A DNA stretch of 64,000 nucleotides, taken from Geoglobus sp. UBA235. GTDB lineage: Archaea; Halobacteriota; Archaeoglobi; Archaeoglobales; Archaeoglobaceae. Made by a program: the position numbers and the translations under genes. Below, piece after piece: positions 8,421 through 16,930 of this stretch (position 1 is the stretch's first letter; every line of letters starts with the position of its first letter). The stretch is from positions 1-64,000 of the forward strand of contig DACG01000015.1 in NCBI GenBank assembly GCA_002494725.1, given 5' to 3'. The notes below the pieces were generated by a model. It did not search any database. It saw only the letters and a program-made list of their open reading frames with translations, and had not been told where the DNA came from.

Positions 8421-9452
8421 TTAGAATGTACGTCTTAAGTATTCTTCTAACCAATCTTTGTCGAGTTCAATTCTTATACTCCGTCTTATTCCGTCTATCT
8501 TTCCTGAAAGAGTTATAAACGATATATACTCCCTCTTTAATTTAGCTATTTTCCTCTTTTTGCCCCAAACTTCAGAAAAAATCCGAGCCACATCTTCAGG
8601 CAATTCAAAGAACAGCTTATTGTTATCAAATGTAACTTCCACATGTCCGCTTATAGTAACATAAACTTCTGCTCTTACAATATCCCTGTAACCAATTCCC
8701 TGAATAGGTTTTTTAGAAAGGACATGGATAGGGTATTCTCCGTTTAGTAATCCAAAGTAAGAACCTCCTATTTTTTCCAATTCCTTCCTTAATTCATGCA
8801 TTAGATGAATCCCGTTATCTGTCATGTAACCTTTCAGGATACTGTCGTCGTTCTTTTTCAAAAATTCTCTTACCCTCTCTCTAAAATCCCTTAAGTCAAA
8901 CTCAGTTAAACTGTAGAAGTACTCTTGACCCGTTCGCCTGTCAATCTGTGTTAAAAGCCGTCTTATCCCATCAAATAACGGTGTATGATGATATTGAATT
9001 AAGAATATTTGGTGTGCCATAGCATATCTCTGAGCATTTTTAGTGAAACCATAAAGGGAAAATACGGCGTAGGTATAGTTAAACCTGCGAAATTTGTACT
9101 CATGTCCAAGATACAGCCTGTGGGAAAAATAATTTTCATTCACATCCTTTAAAACACCTACTGCATTCCTGATAACGTCAATCCCAACTTTTCCTTTCTT
9201 ATCTCCTTTGGGCAAATACGCTTTTGCCTCAACAATTAACCTCAGCGGGTACATGAAGGCAGGTGTAAAATCATAAGATGCCAAAGCGTCTACTTGGTGC
9301 CATTCACCTCGGCCTTGAATTTCCAAACCACTGTGGCCGTTACGTATTTCATCTCCATCATTTTCATTCAGAATTCTATACCCTGCCCTCTCCAGAAGCG
9401 CTAACACTAATTCTTCAAGTATTGCACCTCTAATCTGGGGTATTGTTGGCAT
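8421..9452 (-). CDS. putative PD-(D/E)XK restriction endonuclease-like protein
   Basis: About 343 residues, first gene of the restriction operon and 25 nt ahead of hsdM. The N-terminal 80 residues fit a PD-(D/E)XK nuclease core: a helix with Glu14, then IQGRGEWHQVDA with Asp55, then IVEAKAY with Glu75 and Lys77. The HQVDA-to-EAK layout recalls Mrr-like and Holliday-junction-resolvase-like folds. The remaining 260 residues are unrecognised and may bind DNA or a partner. The open frame begins at 9464, but the ATG at 9452 has GGTGGT at the right distance. It could be an extra nuclease restricting modified or unmodified DNA. No adjacent methylase of its own is seen. Confidence 0.75.
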   Translation of the reverse strand: MPTIPQIRGAILEELVLALLERAGYRILNENDGDEIRNGHSGLEIQGRGEWHQVDALASYDFTPAFMYPLRLIVEAKAYLPKGDKKGKVGIDVIRNAVGVLKDVNENYFSHRLYLGHEYKFRRFNYTYAVFSLYGFTKNAQRYAMAHQIFLIQYHHTPLFDGIRRLLTQIDRRTGQEYFYSLTEFDLRDFRERVREFLKKNDDSILKGYMTDNGIHLMHELRKELEKIGGSYFGLLNGEYPIHVLSKKPIQGIGYRDIVRAEVYVTISGHVEVTFDNNKLFFELPEDVARIFSEVWGKKRKIAKLKREYISFITLSGKIDGIRRSIRIELDKDWLEEYLRRTF

Positions 9453-9464
9453 TTTTACCACCAT

Positions 9465-9682
9465 ATTACCGAATTTTAATTTGAGTGTTATTCACAAGAC
9501 TGAATATCTTTATACGAAAAGGCTTCTCTATGGAATTTTATTAAATTTTCTGATGATATATAGCAGTCGAGAGATGTAGAAAGTGACTTTTTACAGAGCA
9601 GTTTATTGGTTTTTTCTATCAAAACTTGATTACCTGCCTACAAATTTAAATTATTGAAACATCATTTATTGTCAGGGTAACT
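9465..9682. promoter_or_regulatory. divergent promoter region of the restriction operon
   Basis: This AT-rich 218-nt space separates the minus-strand restriction operon from the plus-strand transglutaminase-like gene. TATA-like stretches are visible near 9509-9515 (CTTTATAC) and 9553-9567 (TGATGATATATAGC). No repeat array or RNA gene is seen. Confidence 0.4.
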
Positions 9683-10813
9683 ATGAGGAGGGACATAGTA
9701 GAGTCAATCCTCTTCGCAGTCTTTGTCGGATTGTCTATTTATCTAATTGCTGCCATCTTCCATCTAATCTCATTGATGCGCTTTTTGACGTACCCACTGC
9801 CAAATTCTCTATCGTATTTAGCCATTGGCTGTTTAGCATCACTCTTTCCTGTTTCCATTATACTCAAAAAAGTGAATATTAAAAGTGCATTTCGTATTAT
9901 ATTTGGATTTTACCTCATTCTGACACTATTCTGGCTAATCTCACAAACAATTTTGGCCCTCAGTCTTGAGACAGAGTATAATAAAGTAAAAACGCACTAT
10001 TTTGCAGAATATCATGAACTCATAAATGAAACCAACAAGCTGGATACTATCTGGTATATTGTTAGCGAATACAGAGAAGAATTCGATACAAGTACTTACG
10101 GAAATCCAAATGCAATTATACCTAATAGAGTCGTGTATGTGACTTTCAATCCAATTTTAGCTCCATTTCTGGGTATTTATTTGACAGAGTACAATGGACT
10201 CAACAAATTAATTGTGGTGCAAAAGAAAGGAAATTGTGCTGAATTCGCTGAGGCTGTAAGTTTCCTGTTGAATGACACAACTGGGTTACCCACGAGGGTG
10301 ATTAGCTTTGAAGGCATCGACCACGCATTTCCAGAAATAAATATCGAGGGCAAGTGGTGGGTGTTGGACAAAACATACACAACTCCAAAACGCCCTGTTG
10401 AAGCAGACCAGTACTTTGCAGCTCTAAAAACTAAACGATTGGATAAATCTGTAGCAAATTTAATCGAGAAAGGTAGCAATAGGTCAGTTTTATCTGAACA
10501 CGGATTTAAACCAATAAATCTCACTATAGTTGCAATACTAAACATGACCACGAACAGGTCTGATGATACACCTATAGCTGGAGCCGAAGTCGAAATATTT
10601 GCTCCAGTTAACCACTACGACCCGCTTGTTGCTAAAGGTAAAACAGATGAAAATGGAAAATTGTCTGTTGTGCTTAAAAGCCGAAAAGACTACATTATTA
10701 TGGCTAAAATTGAGGAATTGGGCAAAAGGGCAATTGGAGTGATAATCGTCGATAGTAGTGAGCTTGAGGGTCCGAATAAAACAGTCGAGGTTTATTTACA
10801 CAAATATGAGTAA
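9683..10813 (+). CDS. membrane protein with transglutaminase-like domain
   Basis: A 376-residue protein. Three hydrophobic helices occupy the first 100 residues. A transglutaminase/protease-like core follows, with Cys near residue 185 (KGNCAEFAEA), His in GIDHAFPEI, and Asp in WWVLDKTYT, the order of a Cys-His-Asp triad. The last 100 residues look like a beta-sandwich of the carboxypeptidase-regulatory or Big type (PIAGAEVEIFAP, TDENGKLSVVL). The catalytic part is probably outside the cell. Such proteins may cleave or crosslink surface proteins or peptides. It stands alone and divergent from the restriction operon, and its link to defence is unknown. Confidence 0.75.
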   Translation: MRRDIVESILFAVFVGLSIYLIAAIFHLISLMRFLTYPLPNSLSYLAIGCLASLFPVSIILKKVNIKSAFRIIFGFYLILTLFWLISQTILALSLETEYNKVKTHYFAEYHELINETNKLDTIWYIVSEYREEFDTSTYGNPNAIIPNRVVYVTFNPILAPFLGIYLTEYNGLNKLIVVQKKGNCAEFAEAVSFLLNDTTGLPTRVISFEGIDHAFPEINIEGKWWVLDKTYTTPKRPVEADQYFAALKTKRLDKSVANLIEKGSNRSVLSEHGFKPINLTIVAILNMTTNRSDDTPIAGAEVEIFAPVNHYDPLVAKGKTDENGKLSVVLKSRKDYIIMAKIEELGKRAIGVIIVDSSELEGPNKTVEVYLHKYE

Positions 10814-11057
10814 GACGTCGAAGAAGTCATTACTTGCCAGAATGTACATGAATAGGTGCCACCCCAATTTTGTCGGCTTTCGCAAACTACGACACATACT
10901 CGATTCTGTCGGATTTTGTAATATTCTTGCAAACTTTATCTCAGAAAATGTTCATCTACACACTAAACCCCGACACTTAATCACCTGAAAATGTCGGAGA
11001 ATAGTAAAGTCCGACAGATAAAATTTGTTTGCTGAAGTATTCGAGTAGTAGGTGCTA
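10814..11057. repeat. intergenic cluster of TGTCGGA motifs
   Basis: No gene is seen. TGTCGG(A/C) occurs at 10871, 10907 and 10992, its complement TCCGACA at 10910-11016 (exactly 11010-11016), and CCCCGACA around 10968-10975. The pair 10992-10998 and 11010-11016 forms an inverted repeat with an 11-nt spacer. GCAAACT also recurs after the first two copies. This density is not expected by chance and suggests multiple binding sites for one protein, or a decayed repeat. Confidence 0.5.
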
Positions 11058-11999
11058 CTAACTAACATTGTGGCTAAACAGAATGTTGGTTATTCTATTG
11101 ACCCGATGTATTACCAGACCCATCATCTTTGTATTCTTCTTACAAACTGAAAGCACAATTATTGATGCCACTACCGCACTAATTGACTCAAATCCTGGAA
11201 TCGGAAATTGATTGTTTGACCTAATGGTCAGGGTAACAGTCTTTTCATTATTCTCTTCATTCCAGTCAGCACAACTTAGATATATTTTCCAAATATGAAT
11301 TTCTTCCGATTTTGACGCTTTTGGAACGTTTACATCAAGAGAAACAGTCATTTCTGGCTCAGTTATTTCAATATCCTTCTGAGCGATTATATTTTTCAAA
11401 TTCAAATCCTCTACCGACAGCAAGCAAGACCTGCCAATTTGATTGTTCTTGATTTTCACTTTTATGGGTAAAACTGACCCGCTCTCAACAACATTGGTTG
11501 GGAGCGAAACATCGACAATCTTGGCATCTCCATAAATAGGAACTTCGAGACTCATGTTATTGTTATGGATAAAATCTTCCTGTGGATGCATGATTTCAGC
11601 TGAAAGTACGAGTTTACTTGCATAGTCAGGAACCTCTATTGTAAAGTTCCTCCAAACTGTTGTTTTACCGTTAGTGGATACATACTCTTGTTTATTGATT
11701 ATTGGAACGATGTTGCCACTCCTTACATCGTATTTTCCGACGAACATTTTAATGTAAACATCATCTGCTTTAGCTGGAATAACGTAGCCAAATGAAATCC
11801 TCAATTCATCGCCTAGGAGAATTGCAACCTTGTTTTTCTGTTTGACTGGTTTCCAGATTATTGTCGAATATGTATCGAAATACGGTTTGATTTCTTCAGA
11901 GCTAACAGGTACAGCGATTAAAAGGATAATTAACAATGCCGAAAACACACATGAGAGGTTTTTGTCATTGAATTTTCGAAGTTGTGTTAATGGGGCCAA
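11058..11999 (-). CDS. secreted surface protein with possible PGF-type C-terminal signal
   Basis: About 313 residues. An N-terminal signal segment (about residues 15-33) ends near VSSEEIKP. The body is beta-rich, like CARDB or other adhesion-type domains. Near the C-terminus IPGFESISAVVASIIVLSV followed by CKK resembles the PGF-CTERM tripartite signal processed by archaeosortase: a PGF motif, a hydrophobic helix and basic residues. About 25 further residues follow, which is atypical. The frame opens with GTG at 12008, but GAGGTG abuts that codon, so the TTG at 11999 at proper spacing is a better start. The gene is divergent from the winged-helix regulator and shares a palindromic operator with it. 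Confidence 0.6.
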   Translation of the reverse strand: MAPLTQLRKFNDKNLSCVFSALLIILLIAVPVSSEEIKPYFDTYSTIIWKPVKQKNKVAILLGDELRISFGYVIPAKADDVYIKMFVGKYDVRSGNIVPIINKQEYVSTNGKTTVWRNFTIEVPDYASKLVLSAEIMHPQEDFIHNNNMSLEVPIYGDAKIVDVSLPTNVVESGSVLPIKVKIKNNQIGRSCLLSVEDLNLKNIIAQKDIEITEPEMTVSLDVNVPKASKSEEIHIWKIYLSCADWNEENNEKTVTLTIRSNNQFPIPGFESISAVVASIIVLSVCKKNTKMMGLVIHRVNRITNILFSHNVS

Positions 12000-12016
12000 A
12001 TCAGACACCTCAAGAA

Positions 12017-12040
12017 ATATATCGGAATTTTCCGATATAT
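12017..12040. promoter_or_regulatory. 24-bp palindromic operator between divergent genes
   Basis: The arms ATATATCGGAA (12017-12027) and TTCCGATATAT (12030-12040) are perfect inverted repeats with a 2-nt centre. The site lies between the surface-protein gene and the winged-helix regulator gene and overlaps likely TATA elements. It is a natural operator for the dimeric regulator encoded at 12074. The half-site ATCGG also appears in the palindrome at 56276-56290, with different spacing. Confidence 0.75.
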
Positions 12041-12073
12041 AGTTTTTACGAGATGCATAAATTTCTATAGCTA

Positions 12074-12304
12074 ATGGCTATTATCAGCCCTGCAAAAATG
12101 AGAATTCTGAAAGAATTGGCTAAAGAACCCCTACATGGCTATGCTCTCTCCAAAAGGCTTGGTGTTACGATTTCTTCAATTTATGAGCATCTTTCAGAGT
12201 TGGAAAAAGAGGGGTTAGTAGCGTACAGGGTTGATGGAAGAAAGAAAGTATACAATCTGACGGAAAAAGGACAGGGATTACTCAAAATACTCGACCAGGA
12301 ATAG
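12074..12304 (+). CDS. winged-helix transcriptional regulator (ArsR/PadR-like)
   Basis: A 76-residue single-domain winged helix. The recognition region is LHGYALSKRLGVTISSIYEHLSELE, here split as helix 2 (GYALSKRLG) and helix 3 (SSIYEHLSELE). The wing is VDGRKKVYNLTEKG. It would bind DNA as a dimer and has no visible ligand domain. The upstream 24-bp palindrome suggests autoregulation and control of the divergent surface protein. There is no clear ribosome site before ATG, so the message may be nearly leaderless. Confidence 0.85.
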   Translation: MAIISPAKMRILKELAKEPLHGYALSKRLGVTISSIYEHLSELEKEGLVAYRVDGRKKVYNLTEKGQGLLKILDQE

Positions 12305-12545
12305 TTTTTGTTTAGTCCTGCAACTCTGTAAATATGGAGTATACTACAACTTCCAAATAGAGCTATTGAAGTTATATTACCATAATAAATATCTCAAAGG
12401 CTCTCCATCGAATACGGCTATAAACCCCCATTAAGGTCAAAAATTGGGAAATCGTTTAATCGTGGTGTTGATTTGTGGGTTCATGAAAATCATCGCAAAT
12501 AGAAATTATAAAATAAATCATAAGTAGTGGTTATATTGATATCCT
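12305..12545. other. AT-rich intergenic region, no gene seen
   Basis: There is no coding frame of note. GATTTGTGGG (about 12469) and CGCAAAT (about 12494) form a weak interrupted inverted repeat. A TATA-like stretch (GGTTATATTGATATC, about 12528-12542) lies very close to the ATG at 12546. Confidence 0.4.
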
Positions 12546-14177
12546 ATGAATGACTTAGCGTTGTTTGATGAACAAATAGACGGAAGGGATGATATAATAG
12601 TCTTTTCTAAAAAAATAAAAGAGAATGAAATTAGCAAAGATAGAATTACTCGTAAAATAGACAAAAGGAAATTATTAGGGGTTATTTATAAATTGATTGA
12701 GTTAGGAAAAGAGAAAGACATGGAAAATCTGGAATTAAAAGACAATTGTAAGGAATGGGTTCATTCATTACTCAACGAATTTCCAAGTATTGACGAAAAT
12801 TACCTGAAATACCTCATAAACGATTTTACTGATTCTATGAAAACAAGGATGAGAGAAGAAGAAAAATACGCTGTAGCAGTATTGTGGAAAGGGGGATTAT
12901 TTCTTTGCCATAGTTATTTTGGGGAAGAGACTATAACTCCCCAGTGGCAAGTCATCCAAAGAATGATAGATAGAGACAATGTAATGAGGTATGTGTTTTT
13001 TAAGAAAACTGAAAATTCAATCAGAGTAATATATTACGAGAAATATCGGTCAGAATCGTTTGTGAATTGGCTTGGTCTTAGTTCAAGAGAAGCATTCTAC
13101 TATCTTGGTGGGAACTACAGGTTCTATTGTGATGTTGGTGGAGTTCGTTTAGCTTTTGAATTTACGGAAGAAGAACTGGATGCAAAAATTTTCAGCGGTA
13201 AATCAGGTATCAAGTTAGAAGAAGGACAGCTTATATTTTCGAGACCTATCGAAAGATTGCCCATCAGTCAAATCAGAGTGGGTAGAAAAAGGTATGAGGA
13301 TGTCACTGACTTTTTACAGGACTTTTTGGCTCAAAGGTATAATTTGTTATACTATGTTGAAAAATACGAAGAGTTGGCAAGCTCATTTGAACCTTTAACT
13401 TATAAGTTCTTTGATGAAAGAGATAGAGTAGCATATATTGACGAGGAAGGACGAGAAGTCGCCAAAATTTTCAAGAGAAATCCAAACTTTTACATTCTTT
13501 TTGTTAATGAAAGAATCGAGATGAGGAGTAGTTTTTTAAATGAAATATTTGCAAAGTTTATAAACTGTGAAAATATTAGAATATTTCATGCAGGTATGCG
13601 TTTGTCTGTGGAACCATTTAGATTGAATTCTATGGAAATATATAATAAACTAAATTCCAGCCCCTTACTTGACGAGTTGGTAAATTACTACCATAAAACA
13701 AATCTCCAAGACAAGTATCTTGAAAAATCAATTGTGTATGTAATTATAGAATTACTCAAATTCGAGAATAAAGAAAAACCAATTTCCCACTTCTTAGAAC
13801 TATTTTCAAAGAAGATACTCGATTCTATTTCTCCTGCTACAATCGTAACTAAGAAAGAAGATTCAGTTCTTGAGTTTAAATCCAGAGACTATTTTACTGG
13901 CAAAAATGAGCAAATTGCAGAGCGTTTAGCAGAGGATATAAAAACAAAACTTGAGAACTTTGGATTTAAACTATACATTATTGGGGTTGATGAAAGTAGC
14001 GGTGAATTAGATTTAATTCCAAGCGGAAGGATTCAAAACGATAGACTGACATTAATCGAAGAAATGGTCAAGCAAAAATTGAATGAAAATGGGCTTATAA
14101 CCAATTTAAAGTTAATTCCGATTAAGTTTGATAAGGGATATGTATTGTCTGTAGTTGTTAGGGAGGAAATAGGCTAA
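12546..14177 (+). CDS. unrecognised protein with possible Schlafen/AlbA_2-like C-terminal domain
   Basis: A 543-residue soluble protein in a strongly AT-rich gene, unlike the core genes nearby. No family is recognised for residues 1-430. From about residue 437 the order is LEFKSRDYF (Glu443, Lys445), a helix, then LYIIGVDESSGELDLIPSG and a last helix-strand pair. An E-x-K after a strand, followed by IGV and a Gly-rich hairpin, is reminiscent of AlbA_2/Schlafen domains, though the usual NTxGG segment is not present. Its place between a regulator and an integrase makes it a candidate island effector, perhaps nucleic-acid binding or cleaving. Function is otherwise unknown. Confidence 0.6.
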   Translation: MNDLALFDEQIDGRDDIIVFSKKIKENEISKDRITRKIDKRKLLGVIYKLIELGKEKDMENLELKDNCKEWVHSLLNEFPSIDENYLKYLINDFTDSMKTRMREEEKYAVAVLWKGGLFLCHSYFGEETITPQWQVIQRMIDRDNVMRYVFFKKTENSIRVIYYEKYRSESFVNWLGLSSREAFYYLGGNYRFYCDVGGVRLAFEFTEEELDAKIFSGKSGIKLEEGQLIFSRPIERLPISQIRVGRKRYEDVTDFLQDFLAQRYNLLYYVEKYEELASSFEPLTYKFFDERDRVAYIDEEGREVAKIFKRNPNFYILFVNERIEMRSSFLNEIFAKFINCENIRIFHAGMRLSVEPFRLNSMEIYNKLNSSPLLDELVNYYHKTNLQDKYLEKSIVYVIIELLKFENKEKPISHFLELFSKKILDSISPATIVTKKEDSVLEFKSRDYFTGKNEQIAERLAEDIKTKLENFGFKLYIIGVDESSGELDLIPSGRIQNDRLTLIEEMVKQKLNENGLITNLKLIPIKFDKGYVLSVVVREEIG

Positions 14178-14409
14178 AAAGACCAATTGATGGAATCTTG
14201 GAATTTCTGATGAAATTAAAATATATGCTGGTAAAGGTTAAATTAGCTTGTGAATTAAAAAGCATATTAATGGCTGACACTTCTGGTTTTAATCGTTGCA
14301 ACATTCCCAGAAATTTATCTCTATTATACTGTATTTTGCCTGTTATAATGGCTTTTGATAGCAAAAATTGTTGGTCCCCTATCCATCTGGAGAGATAAAA
14401 GATGAAAAA
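14178..14409. other. intergenic region, no supported gene
   Basis: Short opposing open frames of 66-68 codons overlap here, but neither has a ribosome site nor recognisable composition. The convergent ends of the 543-residue gene and the recombinase gene meet here, so transcript ends are likely. No attachment-site duplication can be identified by eye. Confidence 0.4.
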
Positions 14410-15642
14410 CTACTCTAACCTCTCCTTAAGCTCCATCAGCTTCATTCTCAGCATTGGATTCCTCTCCATTTCCTTCACAATCTCATACATCTCTTTGAGT
14501 GTGTTCAGCATCTCTGGGTTCTTCACAATCTCAGCAAACAGCTCATTCATCATCCTGACTTCTTCCCAGAGAGCATTGAACTGTTCTCTCAGCTTCTTGT
14601 TTTCAGCCTGCACATCCTCAAGTATTTCCTTGTATGTATTCAGCTTCTCTTCAATCTCGCTCACATCTTTAACTGACGTGGAAATGCTGAGCTGAGCCTC
14701 AACATCAGCATATAGCTGCCTGACCTTCTCGGGGGGAGGAATCAGATATGCTCCGTTGTACGGAATCGAGTGACCCATCATGAAGTCAACCAGAACAGGG
14801 TCGAACCCGTTCAGTCTCAGTATTGAAGAAAAAGCCGCCCTTAAAGCATGAGGCCTGTAAGGATTAAAATCTACTTTCCCCATCTCTTCCCTCATTATCA
14901 ATCCTGCCTTAATTGCGGTCTCCCTCATCATGTTCTGGATGTGATACGGGTTAATTCTCTCCCCTTTCCTCCTCTTCGCTTTATCCTTTATGAAGAGAGG
15001 AGTATCATACTTCAACTCCTCCCCCTTGGACTTTCTATCATTCAGATAAGCTTTCAACGCCTCAACTGCATCCCTGCCAACGAAGGTGAAGTACTCAACC
15101 TCTTCCTTCCCTCTGACAACGTGAATCATCATTGGGATTTTTCCAGCCTCAAGCTCGTCCTTCACATCCCCGTAATTCAGGCTGCACAGAGTTGATACAT
15201 CGAAACCTCCCTGAAACAGAAACAGAATAATCGCTCTATCCCTTAACGTAGGAGCGTGGTCAACAAGCTTCTTGACGATTTCAGGGGTTATGACTGCCTT
15301 CCTGTTCTCCTTCTTTGGAGTTGCTTTCGGGGTTTTGACATTAAGAGGAAAACCATTCCACTTGTAAAAACTCCTGACTGAAGTGAAGTACATTGTTGCT
15401 GTTTTCTTTGCAACCTTCTTTTCGTTTATCAGATAATTGTAGAATTTCATCAGTCTCGCTTCTGGCTGACCCCTCTCCCTTCTTGACTTCTTTCTGTCCT
15501 CTTCAGCCTCATCGAGAAGCTGGACGGGGGTCATTCCACACCATTCACAGAACAGTTTGAGTCCTGATTTGTAGGCTGATACTGTCCCACCCCTCACATT
15601 GTTAAGCCATCTTTGCACTTCTTCAAATTCGTCAATGTCCAT
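14410..15642 (-). CDS. tyrosine recombinase / integrase
   Basis: A 410-residue site-specific recombinase. Residues 1-100 form the SAM-like core-binding domain. The catalytic domain shows HALR (265-268, motif His-x-x-Arg), GHS (His291) and a candidate nucleophile Tyr299 (GAYLIPPP), with Tyr295 as an alternative. The place of the first catalytic Arg (normally G-x-R-x-S-E-L) reads GFDVSTL, so Arg appears replaced by Asp148. This may be a family variant or loss of activity. After residue 320 a long coiled coil (about 80 residues) follows, unusual for simple integrases. It marks the right edge of the accessory island. Confidence 0.85.
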   Translation of the reverse strand: MDIDEFEEVQRWLNNVRGGTVSAYKSGLKLFCEWCGMTPVQLLDEAEEDRKKSRRERGQPEARLMKFYNYLINEKKVAKKTATMYFTSVRSFYKWNGFPLNVKTPKATPKKENRKAVITPEIVKKLVDHAPTLRDRAIILFLFQGGFDVSTLCSLNYGDVKDELEAGKIPMMIHVVRGKEEVEYFTFVGRDAVEALKAYLNDRKSKGEELKYDTPLFIKDKAKRRKGERINPYHIQNMMRETAIKAGLIMREEMGKVDFNPYRPHALRAAFSSILRLNGFDPVLVDFMMGHSIPYNGAYLIPPPEKVRQLYADVEAQLSISTSVKDVSEIEEKLNTYKEILEDVQAENKKLREQFNALWEEVRMMNELFAEIVKNPEMLNTLKEMYEIVKEMERNPMLRMKLMELKERLE

Positions 15643-15654
15643 ACCAGTTCTATG

Positions 15655-15675
15655 AACTTTTTTAGCTAAAAAGTT
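15655..15675. promoter_or_regulatory. palindrome upstream of the recombinase
   Basis: AACTTTTT (15655-15662) and AAAAAGTT (15668-15675) flank TAGCT, giving an almost perfect palindrome 13 nt upstream of the recombinase ATG. It may be an autoregulatory operator or a recombinase binding site. Confidence 0.5.
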
Positions 15676-15700
15676 TACTGTAGAGTTAAACTAATCACGA

Positions 15701-16882
15701 TTAAATCATTAGTCCAGCAATAATTACGGCAAAAACAGTTCCAATAAGATCTGCAATTGTTGTGATCGAAGGTATTGACACGTTGTCAGGGTCCAGACCG
15801 AATCTGTGAAAAATGTGAACAAGAATTGCTGAAATAAACATCACAAGCGACGTTATGAAAATGTAAAGGGGAATGAACATAGGATAAAAAACGACATCTC
15901 TTCCAAGAAGTTTTTCAGAAATTAGGTACCCTCCCGAGTATATCACAGCAGAAACAAAAACTCCCGTTGAGATGAGAGATAATATCTCTTTCATAACCGC
16001 AGTGTCAAGAACCCCCTCAAAGTATCCGAGATGGAGTCTTGTGGAGGTCTTTGCTGCAACAACTCCGCCGTAATTTCCAAGACTTCCAAGCAGAGCGGGA
16101 TATATCACACTGACAACCGCAGATCTGTGGATGATCTCGCTGTAGGTTTCAAGAACCCCTCCGGAGATGGAGCTAATGGCTGAGAGAACAAGCAGTATTC
16201 CTGATATCTCGAAGAATGCTCGTCTTTCAATTCTGTAAATTCTCCACATTGTCAGAATTATCAGCAGAGAGATGAAAAAAAGAATGTAAAAGGACATCAC
16301 ATGGTATTCGTACATCAGTATGAAAAAAATCAGAATCGGTATTGTAAGCAGATCCGCCATGGATGTTATTAGTGGGGATGCAACCGAATCGGGATCAAGC
16401 CCTCTCCTGAATGGCAGGATTGTGATCATGGCTGTTGAATAGCCAAGAAAAAGGCTCACAAAAACTGTGGATGCAAAGAGGATGAGGAGTGCAAAAAATG
16501 CCATGTGCACATGTCCCGTTTTCATGGTTCCAACAATCCACAGAAGGAATATCGGGAGGATGGAAAGAACAACGCTGATGTATATGTTCTCTCCAACTCT
16601 CCTCTCCCTGATACTTGCCCTTATCTCTCCAAGATAGAGTGCGGTTGTAAATCTGGATGCCAGAGACCCGAAGATATTCCCCCTCAGTCCCATCAGTCCC
16701 GGGAGAACAACCAAGAGAACGGGATAGGACACCATGAGCTTGTCAAAGTATTTCCCCAGAAATGCACCAGAGACAAAATTTATTCCAAGACTTATGAGGA
16801 GGGCAGGAAACGTTATTTTCCAGGCAGAAATGAAGTATCCTCCAAGCGTACCCTCCTCTCTGTAAATCACATTATCCCCCAC
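15701..16882 (-). CDS. MgtE/SLC41-like divalent cation transporter
   Basis: A 393-residue integral membrane protein made of two homologous MgtE-type membrane halves. The signature recurs: DPDSVASPLITSMADLLT in the first half and DPDNVSIPSITTIADLIG near the C-terminus. About ten hydrophobic helices are visible. It lacks the cytosolic N-domain and CBS domains of bacterial MgtE, like archaeal and SLC41-type forms, so it is probably a Mg2+ or other divalent cation carrier or channel. It stands alone between the recombinase and the polyamine genes. Confidence 0.85.
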   Translation of the reverse strand: MGDNVIYREEGTLGGYFISAWKITFPALLISLGINFVSGAFLGKYFDKLMVSYPVLLVVLPGLMGLRGNIFGSLASRFTTALYLGEIRASIRERRVGENIYISVVLSILPIFLLWIVGTMKTGHVHMAFFALLILFASTVFVSLFLGYSTAMITILPFRRGLDPDSVASPLITSMADLLTIPILIFFILMYEYHVMSFYILFFISLLIILTMWRIYRIERRAFFEISGILLVLSAISSISGGVLETYSEIIHRSAVVSVIYPALLGSLGNYGGVVAAKTSTRLHLGYFEGVLDTAVMKEILSLISTGVFVSAVIYSGGYLISEKLLGRDVVFYPMFIPLYIFITSLVMFISAILVHIFHRFGLDPDNVSIPSITTIADLIGTVFAVIIAGLMI

Positions 16883-16930
16883 CCAAAATGATTTGATCCA
16901 ATAAATATATTTTTCCAGAATTTTTAGATT

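Noticed and set aside
14158..14364. 68-codon minus-strand open frame after the 543-residue gene
   Set aside because: It has no ribosome site, no recognisable sequence, and overlaps the end of the neighbouring gene.
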